Below, piece after piece: positions 33,310-45,062 of a stretch of DNA of 64,000 nucleotides. The stretch covers positions 54,094,859 to 54,158,858 of the forward strand of contig CM059575.1 of the NCBI GenBank assembly GCA_030386875.1, given 5' to 3'. This stretch comes from Morinoia aosen. Taxonomy: Eukaryota; Arthropoda; Malacostraca; Amphipoda; Talitridae. The notes below the pieces were generated by a model. That model saw only the letters and a list, made by a program, of their open reading frames with translations, made no database searches and was not told the origin of the DNA. The number at the start of each line of letters is the position of its first letter. Positions within the stretch are counted from its first letter, which is position 1. A program made the position numbers and the translations under genes.

Positions 33310-33880
33310 TTGGTTTTTGATTGAGTTATTTGTGTAGGCGTCGTACGCTAAGTTGAAGATAGCTCTACAATAGCCTTTTATAGAGATTCGAATATTTTGT
33401 GTCATATTTTTATCAGTGCCATACCAAGCTTCAATTCCGTATTGAATATACGAATGAACCAGTAAACTGTTAAAGATTGTTCTTGCTTCTCTTGGTAGAA
33501 GGTGCTTACTTTGTGCAAAATTCCGATGAATATTGAAAGCGTTTTACGCGTATGATAAGATTTTTGGACTTAAATTTTCGTTGTGTATTATTCTCAGAAG
33601 TGTGCAGCTGTCAGTGTTCAGAATTTCTTCCCCGTTGATCAAAATACTGAGAAGCGGTGTTGTCTAATAAAAGAAGAGTGCATATTAAGTCTTCTTGATT
33701 TCCACACAGATTGCACTCACTACCAACCAGAGCGAGCGGAGCGTGATTTAATTCCCGAATTAATTTATTTGCAGGGTTCGAGGTATTTTCTCAAAAACTT
33801 TATTATAATTTACTGCCATCCACAAATAGCATAAATTTAGAGATATTGACTACACGACACCATTTGTAAAAGTCCCGAAA
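33310..33880 (-). pseudogene. LINE (non-LTR) reverse transcriptase C-terminal relic
   Basis: Reading the minus strand from 33880 down gives FYKWCRVVNISKFMLFVDG, later ILINGEEILNTDSCTLLRII, then LPREARTIFNSLLVHSYIQYGIEAWYGTD, GYCRAIFNLAYDAYTNN. This order (W-x(n)-L-N/S-x-SKF, NG-x(n)-YLGV-like strand, LP-x(n)-Y-LI-x-SYIQYGI-x-WG, then R-A-I-x-N-L) is typical of the palm-to-thumb part of Jockey/CR1-type LINE proteins. Frames change at least once, and no upstream catalytic YADD block or endonuclease is visible. It is a 5'-truncated, decayed copy. Confidence 0.55.
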
Positions 33881-33889
33881 ATAGATCCT

Positions 33890-35385
33890 TGAAAAACTCG
33901 ATGGTTTTTACCCATCTGCGATGGATTGCTAAAACTACTCACTGTTTACGATTTAAGAAGTAACCCATTCGTGAGGGACATCTCTTATACTGTATATGCC
34001 ATAGTGATAGAGCTTAGGCGAAATATGTAGTGATTTACGCAAGCAAATGCTTGTTAGGTAGTTTATCTGAAAGTTAAATGTCTTATCTGCTATCTGAAGA
34101 AGGTATAACAGTCCAAAAATACACAATTCACGTAGCGAACCCGTTTAACGACAACAAAATGTAGGAACTAGCAAATATCACAACTAGGTCTATCACAATC
34201 GGTAGCCGTGACTTCTCTTCGAGAATAATTCATTTCGTAGAATAATTCATTTTCAAATCTTATTCCGCAGCTAACAATTTTCCACCTATCTACATCAGCC
34301 ATGCACAACCAGCGATGGCTGCTCCCATCTGCATTATCTGCTACTAGAATTTCCGCAAAACCTGATAATTTTTCTCGCAGTAATACGGCAGAGTGAGCAA
34401 TGGTGTCCCGCGGTAATGAATTGCGATTGATTAGGATTCGGCGGTAATTAATACGCTGCTTTGACACGCATTGCAGGTCACAACCACGAAATTTTTTATT
34501 TTTCTCGTGTCTGACTTATGTGCACTTTAATAAACATTTTGAAGATTTTTTTTACTTCAATGCGGCAGAAATTTGTTTAGTAAAGAACTTAATGTACGAA
34601 TATTTATTTCATCCCATAGCGCGTCTTTCAAATCATTGGTATGCGTGACAGGTATTCATGGTTATTCAATCTTATCATGCCGTAGCACAGCTGTCAAATT
34701 AACTTTTGATGAGTCTATCAACCATTGCCATTCATCTCGCTGGTGTTTATGTTCAAGAAACTTCAATACTAAACGAACATTTTCACAAAGAACTACACAG
34801 CCTTCTTTAGAGAACTAGTTACTGCAATCACCAACGCTTCTGCGCTAAACGCAACTCCGTGTATCTTTTCAGAGGCAATTATTCCAACCACTGTCACTGA
34901 AACTTAAAAGCTCAGCCGAATGTTAATACAAATTTAAATTTTATGTAAGACCATTAAGATCTTGAGATAAACGTTGAGGTTCACTTCTCTTCTTTCTTTC
35001 GTCTTCAGCAAATGAGCTGGGTGGGAGTCGGAGTTATACCTTACGCTCCGAGCGAGGTAGCCGGAGTGAACCTTGGCACCTCGTAAAAAGCTAAGTTAAG
35101 GTCATCAAACCTTGACATTTCGTTACAAGATTCTCTTCACTGTCTGACACAGGTCACCTCTCTGATTCTAAATTGGGTTATATAACTCTACATTTCGTTT
35201 TGGAAAAAATTCCATCGAAGCTAGTTGAGTAAAATTAACAGTCTTTTGAATGGTTCTTCTCTTCCCACCAAATCATAAAAACTGAAAATGGCGTATGATG
35301 CGTTCATTTCTCCATCAGCTGAGAAATCTAACACACGATGCACAGCTATCATGTGCGGCCATGTCTTCATTAAAATCACTAGCAT
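33890..35385. other. Intergenic, no gene recognised
   Basis: Frames of 99 codons (34168-34467 -) and 81 codons (34573-34818 +) have no known domain. GC rises around 35000-35100 without other signals. The sequence before 35390 is the flank of the Penelope-like pair. Confidence 0.55.
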
Positions 35386-35426
35386 CACACCCAAAATCAT
35401 CGATCATCTAGACCATCGATCACAAA

Positions 35427-35450
35427 TTCGATCATCTAGACCATCATCAG
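35427..35450 (-). ncRNA. Hammerhead-like hairpin at Penelope-like 3' end
   Basis: On the minus strand it reads CTGATGA, T, GGTC, TAGAT, GATC, GAA. Pairing of GGTC with GATC gives a four-pair stem (one G-T), and CTGATGA...GAA has the hammerhead core order. Its counterpart at 40038 has GATC with GATC. Hammerheads occur in the terminal repeats of Penelope-like elements, which supports the reading; the extra T argues for caution. Confidence 0.35.
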
Positions 35451-35547
35451 CTATTCTGAAATACAAGAAATGACAAATTAAGACCGGCAATAAAAACCTT
35501 TCAGTAAGTAATACAGTATGTACACGAATGAAAATTAAAAAAGAAAA

Positions 35548-37705
35548 TTACGTAATACCTATTTTCAATGGATAGGAAGACTGAATGTCATTAAGGTTAG
35601 GTTTCAATTGGCTAATAAAGAGGGATTCAAGAATGCGTAAATTAAAACAAGAACCTGCAGAACCTAATATTGAAAAATTTTCGAGTGAGATATTTGTATT
35701 ACATTGTTCAGCATGGATTCTAATAGCGGAATGGGAAGGCCTACTTAATGGAATACCAGTCCTAAAACTTCTACCACTGTGTTCAAATACCCTCGTAGAT
35801 AGCAACCGAGATGTCGAACCGACATACACAGACCCACACAGTGGGCAACAGTACTTGTATACAACAGAGGAAAGCATTGAAATGGGTAGTCTATCTTTGA
35901 AATGAAAAAATGAACCAATTTTGAAATTATTAACCAAAATAATTTGAAGGTCAACACAGGGAAAGTATTTCACAACTAATGAGAGCAATTGTTCTTTTAA
36001 CTTCCCAGACTGAACACGGAAGCAAGGAATGGTGACGAACAATTTCTTCTTATCTACAGTCAACACAGTAGCAATGGTGGAATACTTTTTATTTAAAAAT
36101 TGCTTGAGATACTTTTGAATAAAATATAAAGGATAACCATTTTTCACAAAAAACTGCTTTAAAAATTCAAACTCATTATGCAATAATGAATAACTTGAGC
36201 ATATTTCATAAGCCCGAAATAAAAGAGTTTTCATGCTATTAATTTTAAATAAAAAAGAAGAATACGAGAAATAACTTAAACCCAAACCAGTAAAAGTGCT
36301 TTTCCTATAAACAGAGGTACAAAAAGTGGAACCTGATCGTTGGACAAGACAGTCTAAAAAAGGTAATTTATTATTTGCTTCAGTCTCCATGGTAAAATTA
36401 ATATTTCGGTGTTTACTATTAATATAGTCAAGAAACAAAAGAGTGGTTTCTATCTCGGAACAAAACAAAAGTATCATCAACGTATCTGCAGTAAAATATT
36501 GGTTTAAAATTTTTTGGACATTCAGACAGCCATATTCGTTCATGATGTGACATAAAAATATTCGCGAAAGTTGGACCCAAAGGCAGCCCCATACCCAATT
36601 CCTCTATTTCTTTGTAGTACTTGCCATTAAAAATGAAAAATGAGAACCTAACTGCAAGATCTAACAGGGTTTTAAATGCTACACGACTAAGGTTGCAAAC
36701 GGTCTGTTCCACTTCAAATAATTGCTGCAAACAAGTATCAATTGTTTCAGTTAACGGAATATTGGTAAACAAATTTTCGACATCAAATGACGTCATGTAA
36801 AATTTGTCAGCATCAGGAATACTAGCGATCTCCTCAGCAAAGGAGGATGAATTAAAAACGCTGTATTCATTGGTAGTTATGGGGTTTAAAATGGGAACTA
36901 AAAATTTAGCTAATTTATAACTCGGAGTGTTGTAGGCTGCCAAAATCGTCCTTAGTTGAAATTTGGATTTAAAATCTGCTTTATGTACTTTGGGAAGACC
37001 ATAGAGTATTCCCGGACCTGAACCGGAAACATGTAAGCTACTATATATAGTTTCAGTTATAACGGAAGATTTACTAAGTTTTCGCAAGAAATTATTTATT
37101 TTATCTTCTATACGGAGTACATATTTATGGATAGGTTCACGTATTTCCGAGAACCTACTGCTGTCTGAAATAATAGTACCCAAAGCTCGCAAATAATTAG
37201 ACCTGTCAAGTAAAACTACACCTCGACCTTTGTCCGGTCGAGTCACAACTATAGTCTTGTTTGCAGCAAGAGACTTGAGAAGAGATATATCAGATTTTGT
37301 GAATATAGCAGAAAATATCTTATACGATTTGAAATTATAATAATACTTCATTGACAATGATTTGAGATTGCTAACGAACTCATTAAAGTTAATACATGGA
37401 AGATCATTCAAAATGGTGACCAATTTTTCGAATGATAAAAAGTACTTATAAAAATTCAAATTATAAACTGGGAGATTAAAATCAAGACCAAAAGCTAATA
37501 AAAATTTCAATCTAGAAGATAAATCGAGAGAACTATAATTAAAAATTACAGAGTCAAGGTCACAAGGCTTTAGTTCATTTTGTACTCCAAGGTCGTTGAG
37601 TTTACGAGTATGGACAGATTTGGTTAAATTGGAAAAATCCCTAAGTACAGAGTTAACATTTCGTTCAATAAGAGCAACTATAATGGGCGTAAAATGCTGC
37701 ACTAT
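35548..37705 (-). pseudogene. Penelope-like RT/GIY-YIG protein, one frameshift
   Basis: The reading frame codes from 5' to 3' for the same protein as the right copy: TRPDKGRGVVLLDR (RT motif 1), YGLPKVHK (RT 2), MTSFDVENLFTNIPL (RT 3 with the first catalytic Asp), MGLPLGPTFANIF (RT 4), CRYVDDTFVLF (RT 5, YVDD), LPFLDCLVQRSG (RT 6), then a GIY-YIG endonuclease with CCPLCGSVYVGSTSR, HSGRSFRTG and RILESLFI. A single frameshift just after YVDD separates the polymerase half from the endonuclease half, so this copy cannot make the whole protein. All catalytic residues are otherwise present. The apparent first residues come from the spacer. Confidence 0.9.
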
Positions 37706-37780
37706 CTTATACAAGAGATCCACTGCAAGCGGAAAAGTATAACTAACCTGACCTCCCAGTTGATTAATGGCAAGGCTCAG
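37706..37780. other. 75-bp unique spacer between the two Penelope-like copies
   Basis: The inverted arms end at gggcgtaaaatgctgcacta on the left and begin with its exact complement on the right. The 75 bp between them match neither arm. Both long open frames run into the spacer, which supplies their apparent N-termini; those residues are different in the two frames and are not part of the element. Confidence 0.9.
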
Positions 37781-39940
37781 ATAGTGCAGCATTTTACGCC
37801 CATTATAGTTGCTCTTATTGAACGAAATGTTAACACTGTACTTAGGGATTTTTCCAATTTAACCAAATCTGTCCATACTCGTAAACTCAACGACCTTGGA
37901 GTACAAAATGAACTAAAGCCTTGTGACCCTGACTCTGTAATTTTTAATTATAGTTCTCTCGATTTATCTTTTAGATTGAAATTTTTATTAGCTTTTGGTC
38001 TTGATTTTAATCTCCCAGTTTATAATTTGAATTTTTATAAGTACTTTTTATCATTTGAAAAATTGGTCACCATTTTGACTGATCTTCCATGTATCAACTT
38101 TAATGAGTTCGTTAGCAATCTCAAATCATTGTCAATGAAGTATTATTATAATTTCAAATCGTATAAGATATTTTCTGCTATATTCACAAAATCTGATATA
38201 TCTCTTCTCAAGTCTCTTGCTGCAAACAAGACTATAGTTGTGACTCGACCGGACAAAGGTCGAGGTGTAGTTTTACTTGACAGGTCTAATTATTTGCGAG
38301 CTTTGGGTACTATTATTTCAGACAGCAGTAGGTTCTCGGAAATATGTGAACCTATCCATAAATATGTACTCCGTATAGAAGATAAAATAAATAATTTCTT
38401 GCGAAAACTTAGTAAATCTTCCGTTATCTCTGAAACTATATATAATAGCTTACATGTTTCCGGTTCAGGTCCGGGAATACTCTATGGTCTTCCCAAAGTA
38501 CATAAAGCAAATTTTAAATCCAAATTTCAACTAAGACCGATTTTTGCTGCCTACAACACTCCGAGTAATACATTAGCTAAATTTTTAGTACCTATTTTAA
38601 ACCCCATAACTACCAATGAATACAGCGTTTTTAATTCATCCTCCTTTGCTGAGGAGATCGCTAGAATTCCTGATGCTGACAAATTTTACATGACGTCATT
38701 TGATGTCGAAAATTTGTTTACCAATATTCCGTTAACTGAAACAATTGATACTTGTTTGCAGCAATTATTTGAAGTGGAACAGACCGTTTGCAACCTTAGT
38801 CGTGTAGCATTTAAAACCCTGTTAGATCTTGCAGTTAGGTTCTCATTTTTCATTTTTAATGGCAAGTACTACAAAGAAATAGAGGGATTGGGTATGGGGC
38901 TGCCTTTGGGTCCAACTTTCGCGAATATTTTTATGTCACATCATGAACGAATATGGCTGTCTGAATGTCCAAAAAATTTTAAACCAATATTTTACTGCAG
39001 ATACGTTGATGATACTTTTGTTTTGTTCCGAGATAGAAACCACTCTCTTTTGTTTCTTGACTATATTAATAGTAAACACCGAAATATTAATTTTACCATG
39101 GAGACTGAAGCAAATAATAAATTACCTTTTTTAGACTGTCTTGTCCAACGATCAGGTTCCACTTTTTGTACCTCTGTTTATAGGAAAAGCACTTTTACTG
39201 GTTTGGGTTTAAGTTATTTCTCGTATTCTTCTTTTTTATTTAAAATTAATAGCATGAAAACTCTTTTATTTCGGGCTTATGAAATATGCTCAAGTTATTC
39301 ATTATTGCATAATGAGTTTGAATTTTTAAAGCAGTTTTTTGTGAAAAATGGTTATCCTTTATATTTTATTCAAAAGTATCTCAAGCAATTTTTAAATAAA
39401 AAGTATTCCACCATTGCTACTGTGTTGACTGTAGATAAGAAGAAATTGTTCGTCACCATTCCTTGCTTCCGTGTTCAGTCTGGGAAGTTAAAAGATCAAT
39501 TGCTCTCATTAGTTGTGAAATACTTTCCCTGTGTTGACCTTCAAATTATTTTGGTTAATAATTTCAAAATTGGTTCATTTTTTCATTTCAAAGATAGACT
39601 ACCCATTTCAATGCTTTCCTCTGTTGTATACAAGTACTGTTGCCCACTGTGTGGGTCTGTGTATGTCGGTTCGACATCTCGGTTGCTATCTACGAGGGTA
39701 TTTGAACACAGTGGTAGAAGTTTTAGGACTGGTATTCCATTAAGTAGGCCTTCCCATTCCGCTATTAGAATCCATGCTGAACAATGTAATACAAATATCT
39801 CACTCGAAAATTTTTCAATATTAGGTTCTGCAGGTTCTTGTTTTAATTTACGCATTCTTGAATCCCTCTTTATTAGCCAATTGAAACCTAACCTTAATGA
39901 CATTCAGTCTTCCTATCCATTGAAAATAGGTATTACGTAA
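37781..39940 (+). CDS. Penelope-like reverse transcriptase with GIY-YIG endonuclease
   Basis: The open frame from the arm border encodes about 719 residues ending SSYPLKIGIT (counting from an ATG in the spacer at 37694 it has 748). RT motifs occur in order: RPDKGRGVVLLDR (near residue 213), GLPKVHKA (near 290), TSFDVENLFTN (near 350), GMGLPLGPTFANIF (near 420), CRYVDDTFVLF (near 455) and LPFLDCLVQRSG (near 490). The C-terminal GIY-YIG nuclease has YKYCCPLCGSVYVGSTS with the CxxC pair between the GIY-like and YVG strands and a catalytic-type Glu in RILESLF; this CxxC is a known feature of endonuclease-bearing Penelope-like elements. The frame is intact and both catalytic centres are present, so it could encode active protein, but a normal 5' end is not visible. 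Confidence 0.92.
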   Translation: MVQHFTPIIVALIERNVNTVLRDFSNLTKSVHTRKLNDLGVQNELKPCDPDSVIFNYSSLDLSFRLKFLLAFGLDFNLPVYNLNFYKYFLSFEKLVTILTDLPCINFNEFVSNLKSLSMKYYYNFKSYKIFSAIFTKSDISLLKSLAANKTIVVTRPDKGRGVVLLDRSNYLRALGTIISDSSRFSEICEPIHKYVLRIEDKINNFLRKLSKSSVISETIYNSLHVSGSGPGILYGLPKVHKANFKSKFQLRPIFAAYNTPSNTLAKFLVPILNPITTNEYSVFNSSSFAEEIARIPDADKFYMTSFDVENLFTNIPLTETIDTCLQQLFEVEQTVCNLSRVAFKTLLDLAVRFSFFIFNGKYYKEIEGLGMGLPLGPTFANIFMSHHERIWLSECPKNFKPIFYCRYVDDTFVLFRDRNHSLLFLDYINSKHRNINFTMETEANNKLPFLDCLVQRSGSTFCTSVYRKSTFTGLGLSYFSYSSFLFKINSMKTLLFRAYEICSSYSLLHNEFEFLKQFFVKNGYPLYFIQKYLKQFLNKKYSTIATVLTVDKKKLFVTIPCFRVQSGKLKDQLLSLVVKYFPCVDLQIILVNNFKIGSFFHFKDRLPISMLSSVVYKYCCPLCGSVYVGSTSRLLSTRVFEHSGRSFRTGIPLSRPSHSAIRIHAEQCNTNISLENFSILGSAGSCFNLRILESLFISQLKPNLNDIQSSYPLKIGIT

Positions 39941-40037
39941 TTTTCTTTTTTAATTTTCATTCGTGTACATACTGTATTACTTACTGAATGGTTTTTATTG
40001 CCGGTCTTAATTTGTCATTTCTTGTATTTCAGAATGG

Positions 40038-40064
40038 CTGATGATGATCTAGATGATCTAAACG
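40038..40064 (+). ncRNA. Hammerhead-like hairpin at Penelope-like 3' end
   Basis: It reads CTGATGA, T, GATC, TAGAT, GATC, TAAACG. The self-complementary GATC pair closes the hairpin. Here the GAAA position reads TAAA, a departure from the hammerhead consensus. Position and shape match the left copy and the hairpins at 18.2 and 18.6 kb. Confidence 0.3.
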
Positions 40065-40069
40065 TCCTA

Positions 40070-41235
40070 ATTTTTAATAGATATGTATTTTAAATCTATT
40101 GTCTTCGCTATAACCTTCATTTTGACTGCAAAATTTATACATATGAAAGTCAAATTAGTTTTGAGTTGTAACTTGAGCAAGATCTGCCCTCTCGAAAATA
40201 AATTGAATAATTTTAAGAGCTCAGACAGGAAGAAATTTAATTCTACTGACAATTGTGCACCATTCTCAAGCCCCTCCTAGTTAAATCAATGAAATTCTTT
40301 CGATAGTTTTAAATAATTGTTCATAGAATACTTGTTATGGTCGTTGTTTATTTCGTTTTGACCGTCGATACCCCAAGAAGCCACAAGCCCCTCACGTGGG
40401 AGGAAAATTCATAAGCTTTTGTTTTTATTGTACATATCAGTGATAGATTAGCCTACTCTTATTGCGTTATTTCCACACCTATTTATGTTGGGTTGTTTTC
40501 CGAGCGTCTCATTTTATCCTTTGTAAATATATAATTAAAAACAATTACATTACGGAATAAAGATGGGAAAATATCCTTACACTACAAAGGATCTTCTTCG
40601 CATTCACAAGCCCTATAGCGGGTAACGAAAACAAGTAAAATGTACGTTAAAATCTTATCGATATAAACAAGTGAATAGGAGGCAGCCGTTCCTTACAAGA
40701 TTCTTCCTGCTTTGGACTTACACTGAAACGTTCGTAAGACTTTTCCACAATCTACTCCCGAGAAAAAATTAAATACTTCAGTCTGTGTCATTCAAGTTTC
40801 TGCTTACGCTGGGGCAAAATGCTCCCTCTCGCAAGGCTTCTCTGAGCGAACAAAGAAGTTGGCAATAAATTAGCCTTCCGTGGTACGAGCGCCTTGCTGA
40901 ACACACCATTGCAGCACTCGAGCGGGTCGCCAAAATGGGGGAAAATGTATTGATTTCATGGTCCCTTTAACAACAAATTACCTCCAGTTACAATCCTCAG
41001 CATGACAGCGACCGGTGAGCAAGGTTCCACGATGGGGAATTAAAATTTCATTGCAAACCGGAAATCCCAATACAAGAAAACAACTCAGAAATCAATTATC
41101 TTTATAATGGTAGCTTTTCCGGGGTACATAAAATGTTCAGTGTCTCAATACAATGGAAATGCCGGGACAAATTACTCTCTTTTATGTGAAATCAGGACAA
41201 ATTGCTATTTCTCATGGGATGGCCTAATTATTTTC
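40070..41235. other. Intergenic, no gene recognised
   Basis: Flank of the Penelope-like pair followed by AT-rich sequence. No frame above 66 codons and no repeat structure seen. Confidence 0.6.
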
Positions 41236-41238
41236 AGT

Positions 41239-41368
41239 TTAAAAATAGATGAAGAATGAACTAAAACAATTAAAATCGTAGGATATTTCATGACAAACAT
41301 CAACGGTGAGACTGAGCCATGGAACGGTCTTCACACTGGCTCGCGCCTCGGCCATCAGTACGGCAGTC
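41239..41368 (-). CDS. Candidate second exon of a host gene
   Basis: On the minus strand a strong acceptor, ttttgttttgttgtgtcctAG, is followed by GACTGCCGTACTGATGGCC. Its phase fits the candidate first exon at 46866-46951: the leftover AT joins G to make ATG, giving LPLM then TAVLMAEARASVKTVPWLSL. The frame stays open to a stop at 41239. A donor may lie near 41310, but neither choice is good, so the 3' border is uncertain. The intron would be about 5.5 kb and contain the Harbinger remnant. I do not recognise the protein. Confidence 0.4.
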
Positions 41369-41449
41369 CTAGGACACAACAAAACAAAACTCAGCTCAGC
41401 CAGCATCTTTAGTTTCCTGTTGTCGCACACGAACATCACCTCAAGCGTA

Positions 41450-44400
41450 CATTAAAACTATGTAGGTACACCGAGTATAGCCAGGTCAAGCCAACATTAC
41501 TCTGAACATGGTGCCGAAGCGCTCAATCTGACCTTTGCGCTCAATACGCTCAATGAGGCCTTTGATGTTAGAACACAATCATGAAGCTACTGCACTATCT
41601 ACTCACAAAGAGATAAAATTAATGAACTAATTAGAACAAACGTAGATGAGAAAGTTAAATTGAGTCGGCATTTCACGCGTGAGGGTTTATTTGAGTTGGT
41701 GTATTGACGTTAAATTGGGTACCGAAGAAGCCATATTATAGAGAAGAATTGGATCTAGCTCGCAGCCCGTCTAAGCCGATATTCATAAGTGAACGATGGA
41801 CCCGAGCAGTTAGAGGTCATCTTTACTTTGAAATAAATCCCCTGCCGTCTCCATACGGTAATGTGAATTGTTTACCGTAAAATTATAGACATGACTGAGT
41901 AACTCGTGATGTACATTTTTTTTTTTGGTGTGATTTTTTGCGTGTGAATTATTTTCGCCAATGCCTTCATATTCTGTTCTTATGTTCTCAAATATTCAAT
42001 ACTTGAAGTTCAATTAAAAAGTGTACACTTGAGATGAATCAAAATATCTTGCTAATGCGGAAAAGTCATATTTGCGTGAATAACCCAATTTCGATACAGT
42101 AAATTCCTTGAGTGTCGAACGATGTCAATGACATAGAAGCAATAGTTACAGGTGGAATTATACTGGTAAACTTTACAGAGCGTTTAATGGAAGGCGTTTG
42201 TCGCTGAGCTGGCAATTAAACCAGGCATTCCATCCTGAGAGTCGAAAGTTCCTCTTCTGGAATCTCGCTCATCATTAATTGATCTGGCGCGAGTATTTGA
42301 CTTGTGACGGCCCTGTTTCTGATGGGATACAATAAGGACTACGGGCAGGTGAACAGCATTTCGGCGTATTTCACACTTATAGCATATAAACCATGATAGT
42401 CTATCATGATATAGACGTTGGCAAGTCGTGGACTGGCAACACCCGAGCTGGCTGCTACGGAAGCCAAACTATGCAATCAGATAAATACATATCTTCATCG
42501 ACCAGGAGTAAGTTGTAGATGGAGTCGCGGAAAAGCTAATATTCGTTTCAGTAGATTTACGAATATCGGTGTGCACATCCGACATCGTTTGTTACATGCC
42601 GCTAGAAGGTTTTTTTGCGTTGTGTTTAGTAGGAGCTAAAAGTGTCGGATTCTTGTAGCACAGGTTTCAATTTTACCTCTCCTTAGTTACACAGAGCCAA
42701 TATTCTGTAAATTATTTGTTTTTCAGTCTGAATAGACACAAAAACAGTAGCGTGCAAGCATGCGTTAGAACGTGCTACAGCGATAAGTTGCCGCTTACTC
42801 CACACAAAAGACAGCGGATACTAAATTCATAACTCCCACTCTAATTCGACGGAGGGTTTCACTTGAGTAAAAATAACTCCATAACACCAAGTAACCATTC
42901 CGATGTTCAGCCGTCGATTGACATTTAGCCATTTATGAGGAAAGTCTCACTTTTCTAACGTCAAATTTGGTTGTATTATTTTCACAAGCAACTGAATTTT
43001 TTTTACTTATTCCGAAAAACAATTTTCTGTCTCCTAGAAAGTGTCAGGAGAATTTTCAGCTTGTTGAAAAGAAGAAAATATCGCTTGTGAATCTGTCGTT
43101 GTCAGAAGGTGTGCCATTCTTATTTATGCAGTGCTCAGAATTGAGGAACTTGAGCTGATTCTCGGACCTGGCGTACCCAAATCCTGGACGATATCCTACA
43201 TGCAGTGTTTTGAGCTTATCTTAACCTCGCGACGCAGTTTGCATGACACTTTCCACGAAATCCCAATACAAGAAATCCCACCACCCAGGCTAACTAGCTA
43301 CCGTACAAAAATTCCTTAGACTTCTTGATGACATATTACACGGCCAATCTTGGGTTAACTATGTACGTGAAACTATTTTCGTTATGCCCGATTTTTGTAA
43401 TTTAAGAAATTTTTCCAGTAATCAGCGCTAGATTTTCGTCAGTATCACCAAGCCGTGTCACTACTATACCGCATCAACGGTGATGCTTTTTGCTATACCA
43501 CGTTAGCTTACTAACTATAGAACTTTCTAGAATATTATAGTATTTGTAATAATCTAGAACGTTCAACAAAGCTGAACTTTAGATGTTAAAACATAGACTT
43601 TGTAATAAAAAAAAAGTCATTCAGTAAGATTACGAGCACTAAATTATAAGAAGGGACTACCAGTATTTAATATTTGTAGGTGAACGAATGATTCCGTTGC
43701 TGAAACTAGGTACCCGTGCAGAGACGCTCAGGTTTCATGGTTCTGAGAATCTCGAAAGTTCAATCCCCATAGATACAAAGTGCGCGCTCATTGCAAGCAA
43801 TCTTTTCTCGACAAAGCTGACCAAATCTCTAACGCACCGCTTGATTAGAAGTATCATGCCGCATGAGTATGAGAACGCATAACAGGAAGAAAATATGGAC
43901 TCAGTACCTCCAAAGAGCTCAGTTCCTTTTCGACCATTCAAAAATTAACAACGGTAAGTCAGCACTTAACACAGTAGGCATACACTGTGATTTAATCCGA
44001 TTCTTTCGAGAAAAGTGTATCTACGTCTCGCGCAAATGCGAGGCTGTAGTCGAGTTACACTAATCGGCTCTCGTGGCCCATCATCCCTCTCAATAGATGA
44101 AGTCAATAGATGGGAGGCACTCATGAAGCTAGGCAGGGAGCTCAGCCCGTAAAGTTAGCGCTTAGAGTAAGCGTACATAGTGGAAAGGGAGATTTCCCTG
44201 CAAAATTAAGGTAATCTGAAAGAAAACTGTTCTCTAGATTTGTACTTTTTGATTTGTACTATTAGTAATGAACATTACACATTTAAGGAGTTCATAGATT
44301 AATCAACGTCTGATGACTTCATGTATGCGTGCAGGTATACAGAAGCAGAAATTGTTGGCTATACCAACCAAAAAATTATTGGAAAATAAATCCTAAAATG

Positions 44401-45055
44401 CCTGCCATCATCAACCAACAAAAACAAAGGCAACCAACGCACTAACGATAGATGCCTTAAGTACGTACTATACGAGTACATCTGTTGAGAGTATAATGCG
44501 ACAAATTACTTAGATGTATGATAGCAGCGATAGTTTTTCGGGTGACTACAAATTGACAATATTTAGCCCGACGAAAAAAAAAACAGGAGATAAGAAACAA
44601 TGTGAATGATTAATGCGACCACACCATGATAACGAAGATACGAATTACTTAGTGATAGAAGAAACTAAGATGCTAGCAGCGATTAAATTTGAGGAATTAA
44701 TAGTAAGTGCTTGGTTTCAAATGGAAGTGGGGGACCGAACGCATGAATAATTTAAGTGCTGTCGTGAGTGTGTGGAGAATTATAAGACCGCAACATTTTT
44801 GTGTATGATACACCACTTGTTGAGCAAGTATACGGTGTAGCGAAAATCTCTCCAAACTAACGAACTCAGAGAAATCATCTAATGCTATTTTAAGGGAAAA
44901 CCTTCACCTAATAATCAAAACATTGACACATTAACTCAATAAATACAGATATTCTACATTTCAAGGTCGATTAGGGTTGGAATCCGGACTACTGTTTGCA
45001 CGTGTGAATGCAAGATAGGCTCCCTATACCCTGTGCATAGGAGGGTCAGAGTAGC
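41450..45055. other. Intergenic or intronic, no exon recognised
   Basis: If the two candidate exons at 41239 and 46866 belong together this is intron. Frames of 60-73 codons (42418, 42967, 43131, 43688, 43735, 43863) have no known domains. No transposon ends were detected before 45060. Confidence 0.5.
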
Positions 45056-45062
45056 CGCATTA

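Larger units (their letters stand above)
35392..37705 (-). mobile_element. Penelope-like element, left copy
   Basis: This arm is a near-identical inverted copy of 37781-40062. It runs from the 3' terminal region, with a duplicated atcatctagaccat motif (35402-35442), up to the spacer at 37706. Its 5' edge is the same base-level breakpoint as in the right copy. Non-coding 3' sequence shared with the right copy includes accggcaataaaaacc and tacaagaaatgacaaatt. By eye the encoded proteins differ at about 15 of roughly 715 residues, so the two copies separated recently. It lies head to head with the right copy. Confidence 0.9.
37781..40064 (+). mobile_element. Penelope-like element, right copy, nearly intact
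   Basis: This copy contains one uninterrupted frame followed by about 120 bp of 3' sequence ending in the hammerhead-like hairpin. It begins at the same internal point as the left copy, so both are truncated at the 5' side or share a rearranged start. Sequence similarity to the left copy stops near ctagatgatc at about 40058. No simple target duplication was found around the pair. Confidence 0.9.

Noticed and set aside
37694-37792. N-terminal extensions of the two Penelope-like frames
   Set aside because: They read through the spacer and into the opposite arm, and the residues differ between the copies.
35585-39903. Frames of 63-106 codons antisense or out of frame within the Penelope-like copies
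   Set aside because: They recur identically in both copies as shadows of the RT/endonuclease frame.
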